From the NCBI RefSeq assembly GCF_964340395.1, contig NC_135563.1:17149651-17211650 (forward strand): a stretch of DNA of 62,000 bases, written 5' to 3'. This stretch comes from Glandiceps talaboti (Eukaryota > Hemichordata > Enteropneusta > Spengelidae). How positions within the stretch are numbered: the stretch's first letter is position 1; each line of letters starts with the position of its first letter. Under the pieces are notes generated by a model. That model had not been told where the DNA came from. It made no database searches and was given only the letters and a program-made list of their open reading frames with translations. This document shows positions 52,119 through 62,000 of the stretch, one piece after another. A program made the translations under genes and the position numbers.

Positions 52119-52350
52119 GACACTAATTAGTAAATAGATAATTGGTTCACTTGCATATTAATTAGACTTAGCTTTTTATGGTTTAGGGTGTCTCGCCTAC
52201 AGGGTCTGTGATGGAATGTCAGCTTTAGGGCGTAGTATAGTGATTGGAACCGCAGACACAACTCTCTGATAGTCGTCAGGTAAATTCTCTGCGGTCGACG
52301 CCCTCCGGCTATATGGTAATTTGACACTAATTAAGTATTAATTAGCGTAA
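52119..52350. promoter_or_regulatory. cluster of TAATTAG-type homeodomain motifs
   Basis: GACACTAATTAG (about 52120), CATATTAATTAGAC (about 52155), GACACTAATTAAG (about 52323) and TATTAATTAGCG (about 52335) lie within 230 bases. ACTAATTAR is directly repeated at the two edges. TAATTAG is a common core for Vax/Emx/Dlx-type homeodomains. Function is inference. Confidence 0.25.
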
Positions 52351-53390
52351 CCAAAGAATGGAAATGAACAACGTACATTTGTATTTGGATTGGTGACACC
52401 ATTCCGTGTCGGGAATATCGACACTGCATGTTTTGTCAGTGCGATGATGTTTGACCATTGACTATCTGACGAAAAGTTTTTTGTTGAAAACAGTTTTTTG
52501 AAAATTGACATCTTATCCTGGTCACAAGGTATAACCTACGGAATATGGTGATATATTTGTGACGAACTTTGTAAAGCAAAGTCAGTTCAATATTATTGAT
52601 CTAAAATTGCAGTAAATACGCTCGAAATTCAAATTTTCGTTAAAAAAAAACAGAACGCGGTGAAATCGGTCGCAGAGAAAAAGCACGGGTTAAACGTCAC
52701 ATCCTCTAGATCTGCACGCGCGCAGGCAAGGAAGAAGCGTTCTTGTCTTTGATCTGCGACTACCCTCAAGGCATAACTATAAACGAAACGAAAATGATTT
52801 ATCATGGGCGGCATTAAAATTGGTAAAAACATTTTAAAAATTATGACTTGCCAACTTAAAAAATTGAAATGGTCTTCAACACGGTCAGCTCAATATAATA
52901 TCACTACATTGATAAATTAATACGTGGATGAAGAATGAATTTCACTGAGCTTCAGTTTCTGTCAACAATCAATTTACACATACTTTCAGACTCTGGCTGT
53001 AGACATACCAGAATATACGATCCAAAATTTCAAAAAAAAGTCGTCAAAAGCAGGGTCCACCAACACACCAACTCTATACTAGTTTTTACCTGATGCAATC
53101 GAATTTGCATGCGAACAAGTAGACACTCTAAATACTGTGTAAAATGGGACCGTTCACCTAAAGACTATGTAACATATATATTTGTGGTCAAAGCTGATCA
53201 TTTGGTAATTTGGGGTTGTTATTATTTGTCACTATTTATCTCTGCAGCACACGCGTGCGGCATTTTGTCCCACATTGGAGGAAAAAACGGAGTGGGAATT
53301 TAAGCTTTGACTCAGAGGAAAGGATGTTTCCCGAAACGACGGTTGAATTGTCTATTTTTGGACTGTGTGGGTATTTCATTTTTTTACAAA

Positions 53391-53392
53391 GT

Positions 53393-53423
<31 letters not shown>

Positions 53424-53424
53424 A
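53391..53424. repeat. (GTT)n microsatellite
   Basis: About 11 GTT units. It encodes the Leu run at the end of a spurious + strand frame. Confidence 0.93.
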
Positions 53425-55039
53425 GATAAATATTACAACGGTTAATAGCAGGCTTCATAACACGAACACACCAAAACCATGGCCATTTAATCTAGTTAAA
53501 TGATTGGGTATTCAAAAGTAATGGGATACACCAGTTAAACATGCCATAGCAGATCATGGATCATAGCATGCAGGGAACTTATATTGCCCTAGCCTTCTCA
53601 TAACCAAATTGTCGCTATATACGGAACTTATCATACTGGTTGACGACATTGGTGCAACTTTTAAGTTTAATGGGGGGGGGGGGGGTGCAGACTTGTGACT
53701 GTCTTGTTGGCATTAGTAACCATATTCGTATCAACGAAATCGTTAATGTTGGTGACAGTACAATGTATCCTAGACGACACAATTCGATGCTCTTTAGTGA
53801 TCTGGGTAGTTTTGGTGAAATACGATCATGGCAAAACTAGACAATTTCATTTTTTCGTACGCGTGTTATTAATTTTGTAAATGAATATCACAGAATTTTT
53901 CATGTGTACAAGTGAACCAAACAACTTCAAATGTACCAATCAAATAAAATGACTCCCCAACACACATAGAGACCACGCCCCCCCCCCCCCGAAAAATTCC
54001 TTAGGTGGTAGTTTTGGAAGTTGGGAGTGCTGTGCTTCTAACAGTCCAGTTTAAAACATACGCACGCATTAAATTACTTCTTACATGAACGGCTTTTATT
54101 TAACAATGGAATACTTGTTCTGTTAAAAAATATAAAGAACATAACTTCTTCACGTACAACATAGGCACATAAAGTGCGCCCTCAACGATAACGTTTACAA
54201 TTATCATGCAGAGACAGTCATATTGCAAGTGTACTGAACATATTATCAAGATAACTTACAACACATAACTGTAGAATGCTTATTAAAGAATGCTTTCCTT
54301 TTTCATAAAATGTACTTATTTGTTTTAAGTTTATACTCTGATTAGAAAGTGTAAATCCAAAATAAGTGAGTTTGGTGAATAGTTAGTGATAATCTTCACA
54401 AAAGTAAAGGAAATATAGCTTCTATTTTGAAAGGGAATATACTGTACTGGTTGATGAGAGTGGGGTCACACTGTTCTTCAATATATTATACATTTGGCCA
54501 TATGAAAGAAAAATGTGTTTTTCTGATAACCCAACCGACCCTAGTTTAAGCCTTCGACCCTAAACATTTCATTTAAAACAAAAAAGATAAGAAATTCTTT
54601 GTCTTCTTGACCTTCATGCACATCTGTTTTCTCTAGCAATGTCTGTACATATTAATTCAAACTATCACATAAGGGGTATTCTGACCGACATGTTGTTTGT
54701 TTTTTGGGTCGAAGCACATTTTTTTCAAAAATGAAACAAGTAAAAAGATAACATCAAGTCATATCAAATCCCAACCTACCTACCCTTATTTTCTGAGGCC
54801 ATGTTATCGGAAACACACAATTATTTTTTTTCCCGCCTTACAAGGAATACATCACTTAATTTGTACTTCAAAAATACAAACGTTCTTGTGTTTCACAAAA
54901 CAAAATGTAGTTGCACTGATGTTGTCCTCGTATTTAACTCAAATTGACTTTCTACAATAATTATAGTTACTGTATGTTACTTTAAAATCACTTTTGATCA
55001 GTCCCAAAGATTTGACCATCATAAAGTTTTAACAGTTCT

Positions 55040-55378
55040 CAGTATTAAGCAGGATTAGCATTTACCTCATAGTACTAGAGGGTCAAAAAAGAACAAGGTT
55101 GACATTCTCAGTACCTGTAATATCATTTTACCTCATACTAGAGTCACAATAGAACAAGAAGGTTGACTTATTCTCAGTACCTGTATTAGCATTTTACCTC
55201 ACACTAGAGTCACAATAGAACAAGAAGGTTGACTTATTCTCAGTACCTGCAATAGCATTTTACCTCATGCTAGAGGGTCAAAATAGAACAAGACTGACTT
55301 ACTCTCAGTACCTGTATTAGCATTTTACCTCATGCTAGAGGGTCAAAATATAACAAGAAGGTTGACTTATTCTCACAC
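55040..55378. repeat. 66-bp tandem repeat, about five units
   Basis: Units run TTCTCAGTACCTGTATTAGC, then ATTTTACCTCA, CTAGAG, TCACAATAGAACAAGAAGG, then TTGACTTA. They vary by a GG/CAC substitution after CTAGAG and small indels. The first unit is the most diverged. Confidence 0.88.
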
Positions 55379-55689
55379 AGATCAATATTTGTATAGAAAT
55401 GAATGTGTAGTCCATGGGGTGGAAGTCATGCTGTCAACCAAGAAAATGAATGATTCTTGTTTTATTCTTACTTTTAGGGAGTCAAATTCTATTTCAGGTG
55501 ACAAGAATTAAAAACAAATGTGAATCTTAATTTCATCCTGTACTGTCATATTCAAATTTTAACATAATATCATCCACAATTCTCTAATATTTTTATTTGA
55601 AACATGATCAGAAGGGAGACTACACATTAGAAAAATTTATATTTTACAATGAGAAACATGATTATGGTTTTAACTATGAATCTGAATCT

Positions 55690-55890
55690 TTCAAATATAT
55701 AACTTGTACATTGATTTTGAATACGAATCTGCCATAGGTTTTGAATCTGAATCAATTTGACTCCATACTAAATCATATATGGATTTCGAATAAAAATCTG
55801 CCACAGGTTTTGAATCTGAATCTGAAAATTGTTCTTTATAAATCTCACATTGGTTTTGAATATGAATTTGCCATGGCCATAGATCTTGAA
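55690..55890. repeat. degenerate repeat of TTTTGAATNTGAATCTGCCA
   Basis: Several interspersed copies of a roughly 20-bp motif (TTTTGAATCTGAATC / GAATCTGCCATAGG) give the periodic Ser-Asp-Ser-Lys-Pro frame on the minus strand. Confidence 0.7.
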
Positions 55891-56232
55891 GGGGATATGA
55901 TTTATGCCATGGTTTATATGAATCTGGTATTAATTTGAGAATCGGGGTCATGTTTAAAATGATAGGTAACTCGTTCACTTTGATTTGATTTGAAATTAAA
56001 TGCATTAATCAGAAACTATTAAGTATTATTCTTTTTGTTTTTGTGATTTACATTTTTGAGTTGGGTCAATGCTCCTGGCAAGAATGTTTGATTTGAATTG
56101 TCACATTTCCTAAATCTCTTTCATCTTCCAAGGAATTACCTCATTTTCTTTTTTGAATGTAGATGTCGTGGTAGGTTTTGACAGATATCAATTGGTCCAC
56201 AGGTGACTTTTCTACATTTCCCATAAAATCTT

Positions 56233-56429
56233 GAAGTGTGCCCTCACCACCTTCACATCTACTTACAATAGCTATTTGGTGTACAGAATCGTAAAGTGCG
56301 CCCTCACAGACAATGAACGAATCTTTGTGAAGTCCTGATACAAGGCCTCCTATGGACATCAGTGGCCTAACATACAATGTATGAAACATTTTGCTGTACA
56401 GACCTACATCTTAAAGTGCGCCCTCACAG
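56233..56429. repeat. repeated AAAGTGCGCCCTCACAG motif
   Basis: The motif occurs at 56293-56309 and 56413-56429, with a variant GAAGTGTGCCCTCA at 56233-56246 and a separate AAAGTGCGCCCTCA at 54171-54184. The two best copies share wider context (GTACAGA before, GACAATG after), so part is local duplication. Confidence 0.75.
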
Positions 56430-57849
56430 CTAGACAATGTACCACAACTGTTTGTAGCACTGACTATAAAAGTTCCTTGACATACCAACCTATTGCTTTC
56501 AAGTAATGTACGAATCCTAACTGTTTACAAAAGTCTTCGTAGAACCAGACATGCCAAATGCCTGATGTAGTGATATCACTCGCGATTGTGACCAATCAGT
56601 TTGAGGGTATATTTTCAACCTACAAGAACAGCTTCACATTGATAGTATTACAAGCAGTAAGTGAGAGGTGATGGAAAAATGACAGATTGCGACAAAGACA
56701 GGCTAAGCTACAGGAGATATTGGAAATCAAGTCTAATATATTGTAGTTGTAGGAAATGACATCAAACCCCTAATGTAGGGATGAAACACAATACATTAAT
56801 TATGTAACTTAATGTGACTTTACATTCATACAGGCAAATGCATGTGTAATGATTAAAATTACAGCTAAAACAGCCAGTGATTGCCAGAAGACTGCACATA
56901 ACAAACACAACGCTGACCATTCAACAAGTTGTGGGTGTAGTTCCATTTACTAGATAAGAACACATTTATTGTTGATCACAGCATATTCTGTGTGGTATGA
57001 CATGACGGGGCATCTTCACACATTGGTCAACTTTGCAAGCCAATGAGGGCGGCGTGATAAAATGTACGTAACAGTCTAAAAACAACAGAATTGTGACTGA
57101 AGAGAATGTTTCTTTACATTCACTCAATTTGTTAGACTCCACTCAACGGCAATCATGTTGTGTTCAACAGTAAAAGTGTTGTTATCTATCGAGTAAAAAC
57201 AACACTCTAAAACTTGCAAAATGATCATCTTTGATCATAAATGTATATGTTACATCTGGTAAAGGCTTCTTGGTTTAGCTGTAAACACGAAATCTATACA
57301 GTATATAAGAACATTGTATAAGGAAGTGATAAAAGTGGGGAAACAAAGATAACACTGTTTGTTTATATTTTCTGAATAAAAGAGTTATATATTATCTTCA
57401 ACTTTTGCCACCTTGGAAAAATTTCACCAGAAAGGTTGGCAAGCCTACAGGGAAACATTGCTTGTGAAAATATCTGCAACAGCTGATAAAGTTTGGTTCT
57501 GTTTAAACTTGTTTTGTTGTAGAAAATAGAAACAGTACTAATTTACTTGGAAGGGAATATCTGCTGACGGAATATTTTGAAGCGAGTGTTTCTACAAATA
57601 GCTGTATCTAAGTAAATTTTGCCCCCCTCCCCTGTCCCCCTCCCCCCAAGTAACAATTTGTACATGCTGTATACTGTATATTTGCATGTCAAACAACATG
57701 TCTTGAGTCAAGTTGAAATAAATCTATTTCTGTCTATAAATCTTTGGGACGTACGGTACAAAATTATTACATGTATGTGGGGTTAAAAATGAGACATTTT
57801 AGCCATAGTCCACATTTCTGTAGAGTTGTTATGTGACTAGATATCTAAA

Positions 57850-58100
57850 CTGGAGATGCCATACCTGTTACCATAGCTACTACTTGATTCAAGAAGTCAT
57901 ATTGGTTAACATGGCTTTCATGTCTCATCAAGAAGTCCCATCTGTTACCATGGCTACCTGTTACCATGGCTACTATATCTGATCGAGAAGTCATATATGT
58001 TACCATGGTTATTATGTCTGGTATTTTACATACCAAATCAATAGCCATGGCCATTGTACTTGAATTAATTTCAGATACAAAATCAATGATCATGGCTGTC
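57850..58100. repeat. degenerate GTTACCATGGCTAC repeat
   Basis: Repeated near-palindromic units (TACCATGGTTAT, TTACCATGGCTAC, AGAAGTCATAT) alternate at 15-50-base spacing. No coding signal beyond the repeat frame. Confidence 0.7.
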
Positions 58101-58250
58101 ATTTCAAGGAGCCACACCCCATTTTAGGTTTACATATACATGGCAAGGAATCATTCTGTCTGCTGAATACAGCTATATCAATGACTCAATCCCCCAATCA
58201 ATTGCACAACTCACCATTTCCACCCCTATTTTCAATGGTTTGGTCTATCC

Positions 58251-58392
58251 AAATAGGGGTGAAAGCTAATTTAGTGTGCATGAAAACATACTGTTTTTAG
58301 TTATCCAGGGATTTGTTACTGAAAATAGGGGTGGAAGCTAAATTAGTGTGCATATAAACACACACTGTTTTTTAGGTATCTTGGGATTTGTT
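58251..58392. repeat. 70-bp tandem duplication with inverted partner
   Basis: Two units of about 70 bases begin AAATAGGGGTGRAAGCTAA and end GGGATTTGTT. An inverted piece, CCATTTCCACCCCTATTTTC, lies at about 58214-58233, so a stem can form with the second unit. Confidence 0.8.
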
Positions 58393-58545
58393 GAAAAAAG
58401 AGGAACAAAATGCCCATTGACAGAGTTGTAAAAAAAATGAAGGGTAAATGAAAATTGGGTTTGTAAATTGATGGCAATGGTTACTGATTATGGAGGCAGT
58501 GACAATTCTGATGCAATGTGTCCTAAATCAAGGTACGGTACGCTG

Positions 58546-58625
58546 TTATTCTGTCAGGTAGACAGGATCTTTGATATGTGTTTTCAAGTACTTCATCATG
58601 CCAAACATCCGCACTCTCTTCTTAC
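58546..58625 (-). CDS. SWIB gene terminal exon
   Basis: 80 bases after acceptor GCGTATAG, completing the split Gly codon. It encodes KKRVRMFGMMKYLKTHIKDP and VYLTE, then TAA at 58548-58546. FGMMKYLKxH closes the SWIB domain, so the protein ends almost immediately after the domain. Confidence 0.94.
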
Positions 58626-61600
58626 CTATACGCAAGTCACAAAGAAAAAACACAGTGCAAATCATAACTGAATTCACTTTCAATGACCAAAGATGTTTGA
58701 TACAAATATAAGTAAACCAGTGTCCTACATGTATTAGTATAACAATGAACCACCATGGGTAAGTGCAACCAAATCTATTACTATAAACAGTGAGCAAACA
58801 ATTCATACAACCCAACTCAAGGATCTCTCGCTTTCAAGTAACCAATCAGGATGAGCAATACGTTGGCAGCTACCCTTACACAACATGTGAAGGTCAACAC
58901 GTACGGAGGCTCTCTGAATGATTTTGAAAGAAGAGTGCTGATTGGTTGTAGAAACATTAAAAGATCCTTGAGATTCAAACGGGATTGTCTATTACACAGG
59001 GTCAGATGTGGGATGGCGGTGATCACCCGGAGCAAAACAAATGTCATAACACGATGGGAATAGAGATAAATAAAGATTTTAATCAGATTGTGTTGCTCCC
59101 GTCTGCTGTGGTTTATTACTTACACTAATTGAGCAAATGTTACTTATGTACGTTTCTGTTGATGTTACTTGATTAAATTTAGCTCTTATCGAACGTGTTT
59201 GATCATTGAAAATGAACACAATTATGATTTCCGCTGTATAAAAGTAAGCAATGTGGGAGAACTATGATCCATCTTTTTTTAGTAAAGAGTGGGGTTGGGA
59301 GATGGGGGGGGGGGGGGGGGGTTGGGGGGTTTGAGGGGATGAAATTATTCTTTGCTGTACGTTTTTACTTTATTTTTTACAAATTTTTATTTTTGTAACC
59401 TTATCATCTGTAACCATGGCAACAGTGGGAAGTTCACACAATGTTTCTACATTTTGTTGACATTCATTAAGAATGTCAGATGTTCAAATTAAAAGTTATG
59501 ACAACGTTTATTGAGATGACCAAACATTGCAAAACAACAGTCCTCATTAGCCCTTGTCACTTTCAGCAAATTATGACTCAGGTTTCATGAAAATTTCTGC
59601 AAAGTGTCAAGTACAAGGTCACTATCAATTTTTCTTTTTTCAAATTCTATAACCTCCACGACAAAACTGTGAATGAGCCCACCTGTTTCCCCAAGCAAGC
59701 AGGACACAACTAATCGTTTTGCTGGTAATCCATGACATAAGGCAACATGTACTTGATTTAAAGATGGCTGCATCCACATATTGGACACGCAAAACTATGA
59801 CTTCTCCAAAATGCCAGAGGTTACAAAGAAACAGTCTGATTGGTCAATAAGTTGTAGGATGACAGTACTTTATGGCCCATATTTGGGCATGTAACTTACA
59901 TGAAAAATAATAAATTTTATTCCACAGTTGCTATGGAGTTTAAGAAATCTTGATTGTTCAAGATGTTATGGGGTCATATAGTATATATTTGAAAATAAAT
60001 ATATGAGAGTATTAAGAAAGGTATTTGCTTACCAAAGACTTTCAGTAGTTGTTCATCACACAGCATAAACTGTTTGTTTTTTGGATCCTGTGAAAATGAA
60101 GAATGAGTTTTAAAAAGTGTAGGTAAATAAAACCTTTGTGCATCTGAAAGTTTGTCCCTAAAGTGACCTGAGTTCTCCTTGTGTGGGCTGTGGAGGGTAA
60201 CATTCTAGTCAGGAAGTACCAACATGGGAGAGTATAATTATACATTTTCCTCATTTCATTAATCTTTGAAATTAATTTCTGCACTGCATTGAAAGTTGAC
60301 AAATTGTAATAAGGAAGTGTCAGTGGGCTTTCTATGATAATATGTCACCTTTCATGATGTACTGTAAAAGAACAAAAGTAGATAGAATTATAGACATTGG
60401 AGAAGAAATGGAACGTTTATGGACACACTTGAATAATGTGTGAAATAATCTTCCTAAAACACCAAACGACATGAGAATAGGCCATTGCAGACTGCAAACA
60501 GGAAATTGAGAATACAGTGCCCTCACTCAAATTGGGGGGTATCATCACCTCATAGTACCGTTTCTTAAGAGCTTTGTTCCTTCGTATTCTGTAGAAGTGT
60601 AAACCAGGGATGTTTTTCGTATTGTTCAGACATTGAGGAAAGCAGCAGTGCGCTATGATTAACTGAGTAACCTATACCTTGTATACCCCTAAGGTACACA
60701 CAGACAGGAAGTAGAGCACCACCATTTTGGAAAGGCCTATAGAGTGACAGGCAGTCTGGCCAGACTCTTTTTGTGCATCCCATAATGTGTCTATATTGAC
60801 ATAACTCTTACCATAAGTTCTCGTTGTCTAATTATCTCCCACATCTTCTTGACTACTGTATGTCTTGGCATCTATGAAAAGGACAATATCAATGTATACA
60901 AAGATTATTAACCCAAGTAGTTCAACCATCTTTACTAGTCAGCAATCCCATATGACGATCCTCGCTTGAATGACAGTTTCCATGGTTACAGCTGGCTTCT
61001 AGGTGGCAGTATGATAGTAGTGAAAATGTCCCCTATCTCTGTTAATTATTGGGATTGTCTCATCTAATATTGATGTCTCCCTAATGTTTCTTGGCAAGTC
61101 ATGTGGGGCTTCATCATCTAATGTAATACTTTTATTAACCATCACATGATATTAGTAGAACTCAAACTTGAACTCAAGTAATTTGATGACATAATTTAGT
61201 ACATGTTTACTGAAATGTTGAGAAAACCTCTAGTATAGTATACCATCGACTATGCTAACAATGAAAAGATGATCTTAATACCACTGAAGGTATAACACTA
61301 GAATATTAGTTGAGGGTTTTACGTAGAGTATGTTGACCCAAGTTAACAGCTTACAAACTCAGCTTACAAAACTTTCTATTAACCAGCGATGAACATAACA
61401 TACCAGTAACACCACAATCAACAAATGTTACCAGGAGAGGAATCTTTACATCGGTCTATAGATTCTTACAAAAATATTTCAAAATTCACTGAAATACTTG
61501 ACAGCTTATAAAATAGAGAGTCAAAGTTTTGCTAAAAAACTAAATTGCCACTCACTCTGTCTGTTCCCATGATTTCTGCTAACTCAGGAGAAAGGACCAT

Positions 61601-62000
61601 ATCAGCACTGTAGCCAGACTTTCCTGTGAATAGTAATGTAAAGTTGACCAGTACCATAACCAGGTAGGTAAGTGATATTCTAACTGTTAATAGCCATATA
61701 TTATTTTTCAATATTTTCCTTATCTTATTTTCATATTTCAGAATACCACTGACAAAAGTATAATATCCGTTATCAGAAAGAAGGTTAAGATCACTTTCTG
61801 TATACAGTATAGTTACATGCAGGGAATAGTGTGAGGGATGTGCACACTGTGTGGTTGTTTGTTGTGTAAATCATACCGCTATTTCACCTTTTCTTTCTGT
61901 CTTTTTCCTTTTCTTCTGAGTTGTTTGTGGAGTTGCAGTTCTCTTTGCATTTCGATGCCTGGTTCGTCTGCCGCCATCTTCTTCCTCCTGTAGCTGCCTT
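58546..62000 (-). CDS. SWIB/MDM2-domain protein, UAF30/spp27-like (3' part, 5' end outside window)
   Basis: Five minus-strand exons (62000-61888, 61623-61556, 60871-60812, 60087-60033, 58625-58546) join in frame through GT-AG introns to give the last 124 residues. The first 37 are a basic, Lys/Arg-rich linker (QKKRKKTERK). The rest is a complete SWIB domain: GYSADMVLSPELAEIMGTDR, MPRHTVVKKMWEIIRQREL, DPKNKQFMLCDEQLLKVFG and RMFGMMKYLKTHI, then a short tail and TAA. SWIB is the p53-pocket-like fold of MDM2 and SWI/SNF BAF60 subunits. Stand-alone forms include yeast UAF30 (rDNA transcription upstream activation factor) and plant and invertebrate homologues, often with a DEK_C domain at the N-terminus; that part would lie outside this window. 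A chromatin or transcription role is likely; the partner is unknown. Confidence 0.92.
58626..60032 (-). other. SWIB gene intron before the terminal exon
   Basis: A 1.4-kb intron. It contains a long G run (59291-59338) and two unexplained small frames: 70 codons at 58851-59063 (+), closely followed by AATAAA at 59071-59076, and 67 codons at 59585-59788 (-). Neither has a recognised domain. Confidence 0.8.
59291..59338 (+). repeat. G-rich tract with G18 run (G-quadruplex potential)
   Basis: GGGG, GGG, about 18 consecutive G, GGGGGG and GGGG are separated by 2-5 bases, giving several ways to form a G-quadruplex on the + strand. The pre-mRNA of the SWIB gene would carry the C-rich complement. 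Confidence 0.8.
60033..60087 (-). CDS. SWIB gene exon (DPKNKQ segment)
   Basis: 55 bases between acceptor TTTTCACAG and donor GTAAGC. It encodes DPKNKQFMLCDEQLLKVF plus a split Gly codon. DPxNK and CDExLxxxF are SWIB hallmarks. Confidence 0.94.
60088..60811 (-). other. SWIB gene intron (between the central-helix and DPKNKQ exons)
   Basis: A 0.7-kb GT-AG intron. Small frames at 60042-60302, 60332-60526 and 60565-60783 overlap it but show no domain. No repeats noted. Confidence 0.85.
60812..60871 (-). CDS. SWIB gene exon (central helix)
   Basis: 60 bases, phase 0 at both ends, acceptor TTCATAG and donor GTAAGA. It encodes MPRHTVVKKMWEIIRQRELM, the central SWIB helix with the family pattern R-x-x-V-x-K-x-x-W-x-x-I. 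Confidence 0.93.
60872..61555 (-). other. SWIB gene intron (between SWIB-start and central-helix exons)
   Basis: A 0.7-kb GT-AG phase-0 intron of AT-rich sequence with nothing else recognisable. Confidence 0.85.
61556..61623 (-). CDS. SWIB gene exon (SWIB start)
   Basis: 68 bases between acceptor TTCACAG and donor GTGAGT. It encodes KSGYSADMVLSPELAEIMGT and DR, the first helix region of the SWIB domain (LSPELAE is the family signature). Confidence 0.93.
61888..62000 (-). CDS. SWIB gene exon (basic linker), truncated by window edge
   Basis: The visible 113 bases encode 37 residues of Glu/Arg/Lys/Thr-rich linker ending KKTERK and the first base of a Gly codon. The donor is G|GTGAAA, weaker than the others, but its phase 1 matches the next exon exactly. 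The basic run suggests a nuclear localisation signal. The frame is open to the window end. Confidence 0.8.

Larger units (their letters stand above)
51186..54060. other. intergenic between vax and the SWIB gene
   Basis: This includes TGACGTCA at 51700-51707, a TAATTAG-rich segment at 52119-52350, a GTT array at 53391-53424, G14 at 53672-53685 and C13 at 53978-53990. No coding exon was recognised. Confidence 0.45.
54061..58545 (-). other. 3' flank or long 3' UTR of the SWIB gene
   Basis: This sequence lies downstream of the SWIB stop codon. Minus-strand AATAAA signals, seen as TTTATT on the + strand, occur at 56965-56970 and 54095-54100 among others, so the 3' UTR could be 1.6 or 4.4 kb. It is filled with small tandem and dispersed repeats (55.04-55.38, 55.69-55.89, 56.23-56.43, 57.85-58.1 and 58.25-58.39 kb). 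The minus-strand frames at 55691-56005 and 57845-58117 are translations of these repeats. Confidence 0.35.

Noticed and set aside
57845-58117. 90-codon minus-strand frame downstream of the SWIB stop
   Set aside because: It is the translation of the GTTACCATGG repeat, with no continuation or domain.
59585-59788. 67-codon minus-strand frame in the SWIB intron as an extra exon
   Set aside because: The flanking SWIB exons already join in phase through a complete domain, and inserting it would break the KVFG-KKRVRMFG continuity.

Overview
This is a eukaryotic (animal) genomic window: AT-rich, gene-poor, with spliced genes, long introns and many microsatellites and minisatellites. No bacterial operon logic applies, and most uninterrupted reading frames are repeat artefacts. 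Two real protein-coding genes can be reconstructed exon by exon. (1) A complete ventral anterior homeobox (Vax) gene lies on the + strand, coding exons 26657-27068, 28583-28770 and 42832-42984, encoding 250 residues. (2) The 3' part of a stand-alone SWIB/MDM2-domain gene (UAF30/spp27-like) lies on the - strand, five exons between 62000 and 58546, with its 5' end beyond the window. Insects such as Drosophila lack Vax, and vertebrates are not known to carry a stand-alone UAF30-like SWIB gene, so the pair suggests a marine invertebrate, perhaps a hemichordate, cephalochordate or echinoderm. That taxonomic guess is inference.

Layout: 1-26.5 kb is upstream sequence without recognisable genes. It holds ATGT microsatellites, a 366-bp MITE-like element, a 28-bp minisatellite carrying CACGTG E-boxes (8.55-9.35 kb), a TCAG tract, a tRNA-like SINE fragment and a 1.4-kb 20/22-bp minisatellite (22.1-23.5 kb). 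Next come a CTCF-like motif, a weak candidate core promoter and a short upstream ORF, then Vax exon 1. Intron 1 is 1.5 kb. Intron 2 is 14 kb, interrupts the homeobox between homeodomain residues 44 and 45, and contains a second copy of the MITE, simple repeats and a stretch rich in homeodomain-type motifs. The region 43-54 kb is Vax 3' UTR and intergenic DNA with large GA/CAGA/GATA tracts and a TAATTAG cluster. The region 54-58.5 kb is the downstream flank or long 3' UTR of the convergent SWIB gene, with several small tandem repeats, and the SWIB exons fill 58.5-62 kb.

The two genes converge tail to tail (stop codons 15.6 kb apart) and have no evident biochemical link. Vax is a DNA-binding regulator of anterior/ventral forebrain and eye fate in vertebrates; SWIB proteins act in chromatin or transcription complexes. 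I did not find a new multi-gene system. The most informative observations are the Vax gene structure, its possible regulatory elements, a TA-flanked MITE family and the structured minisatellites.
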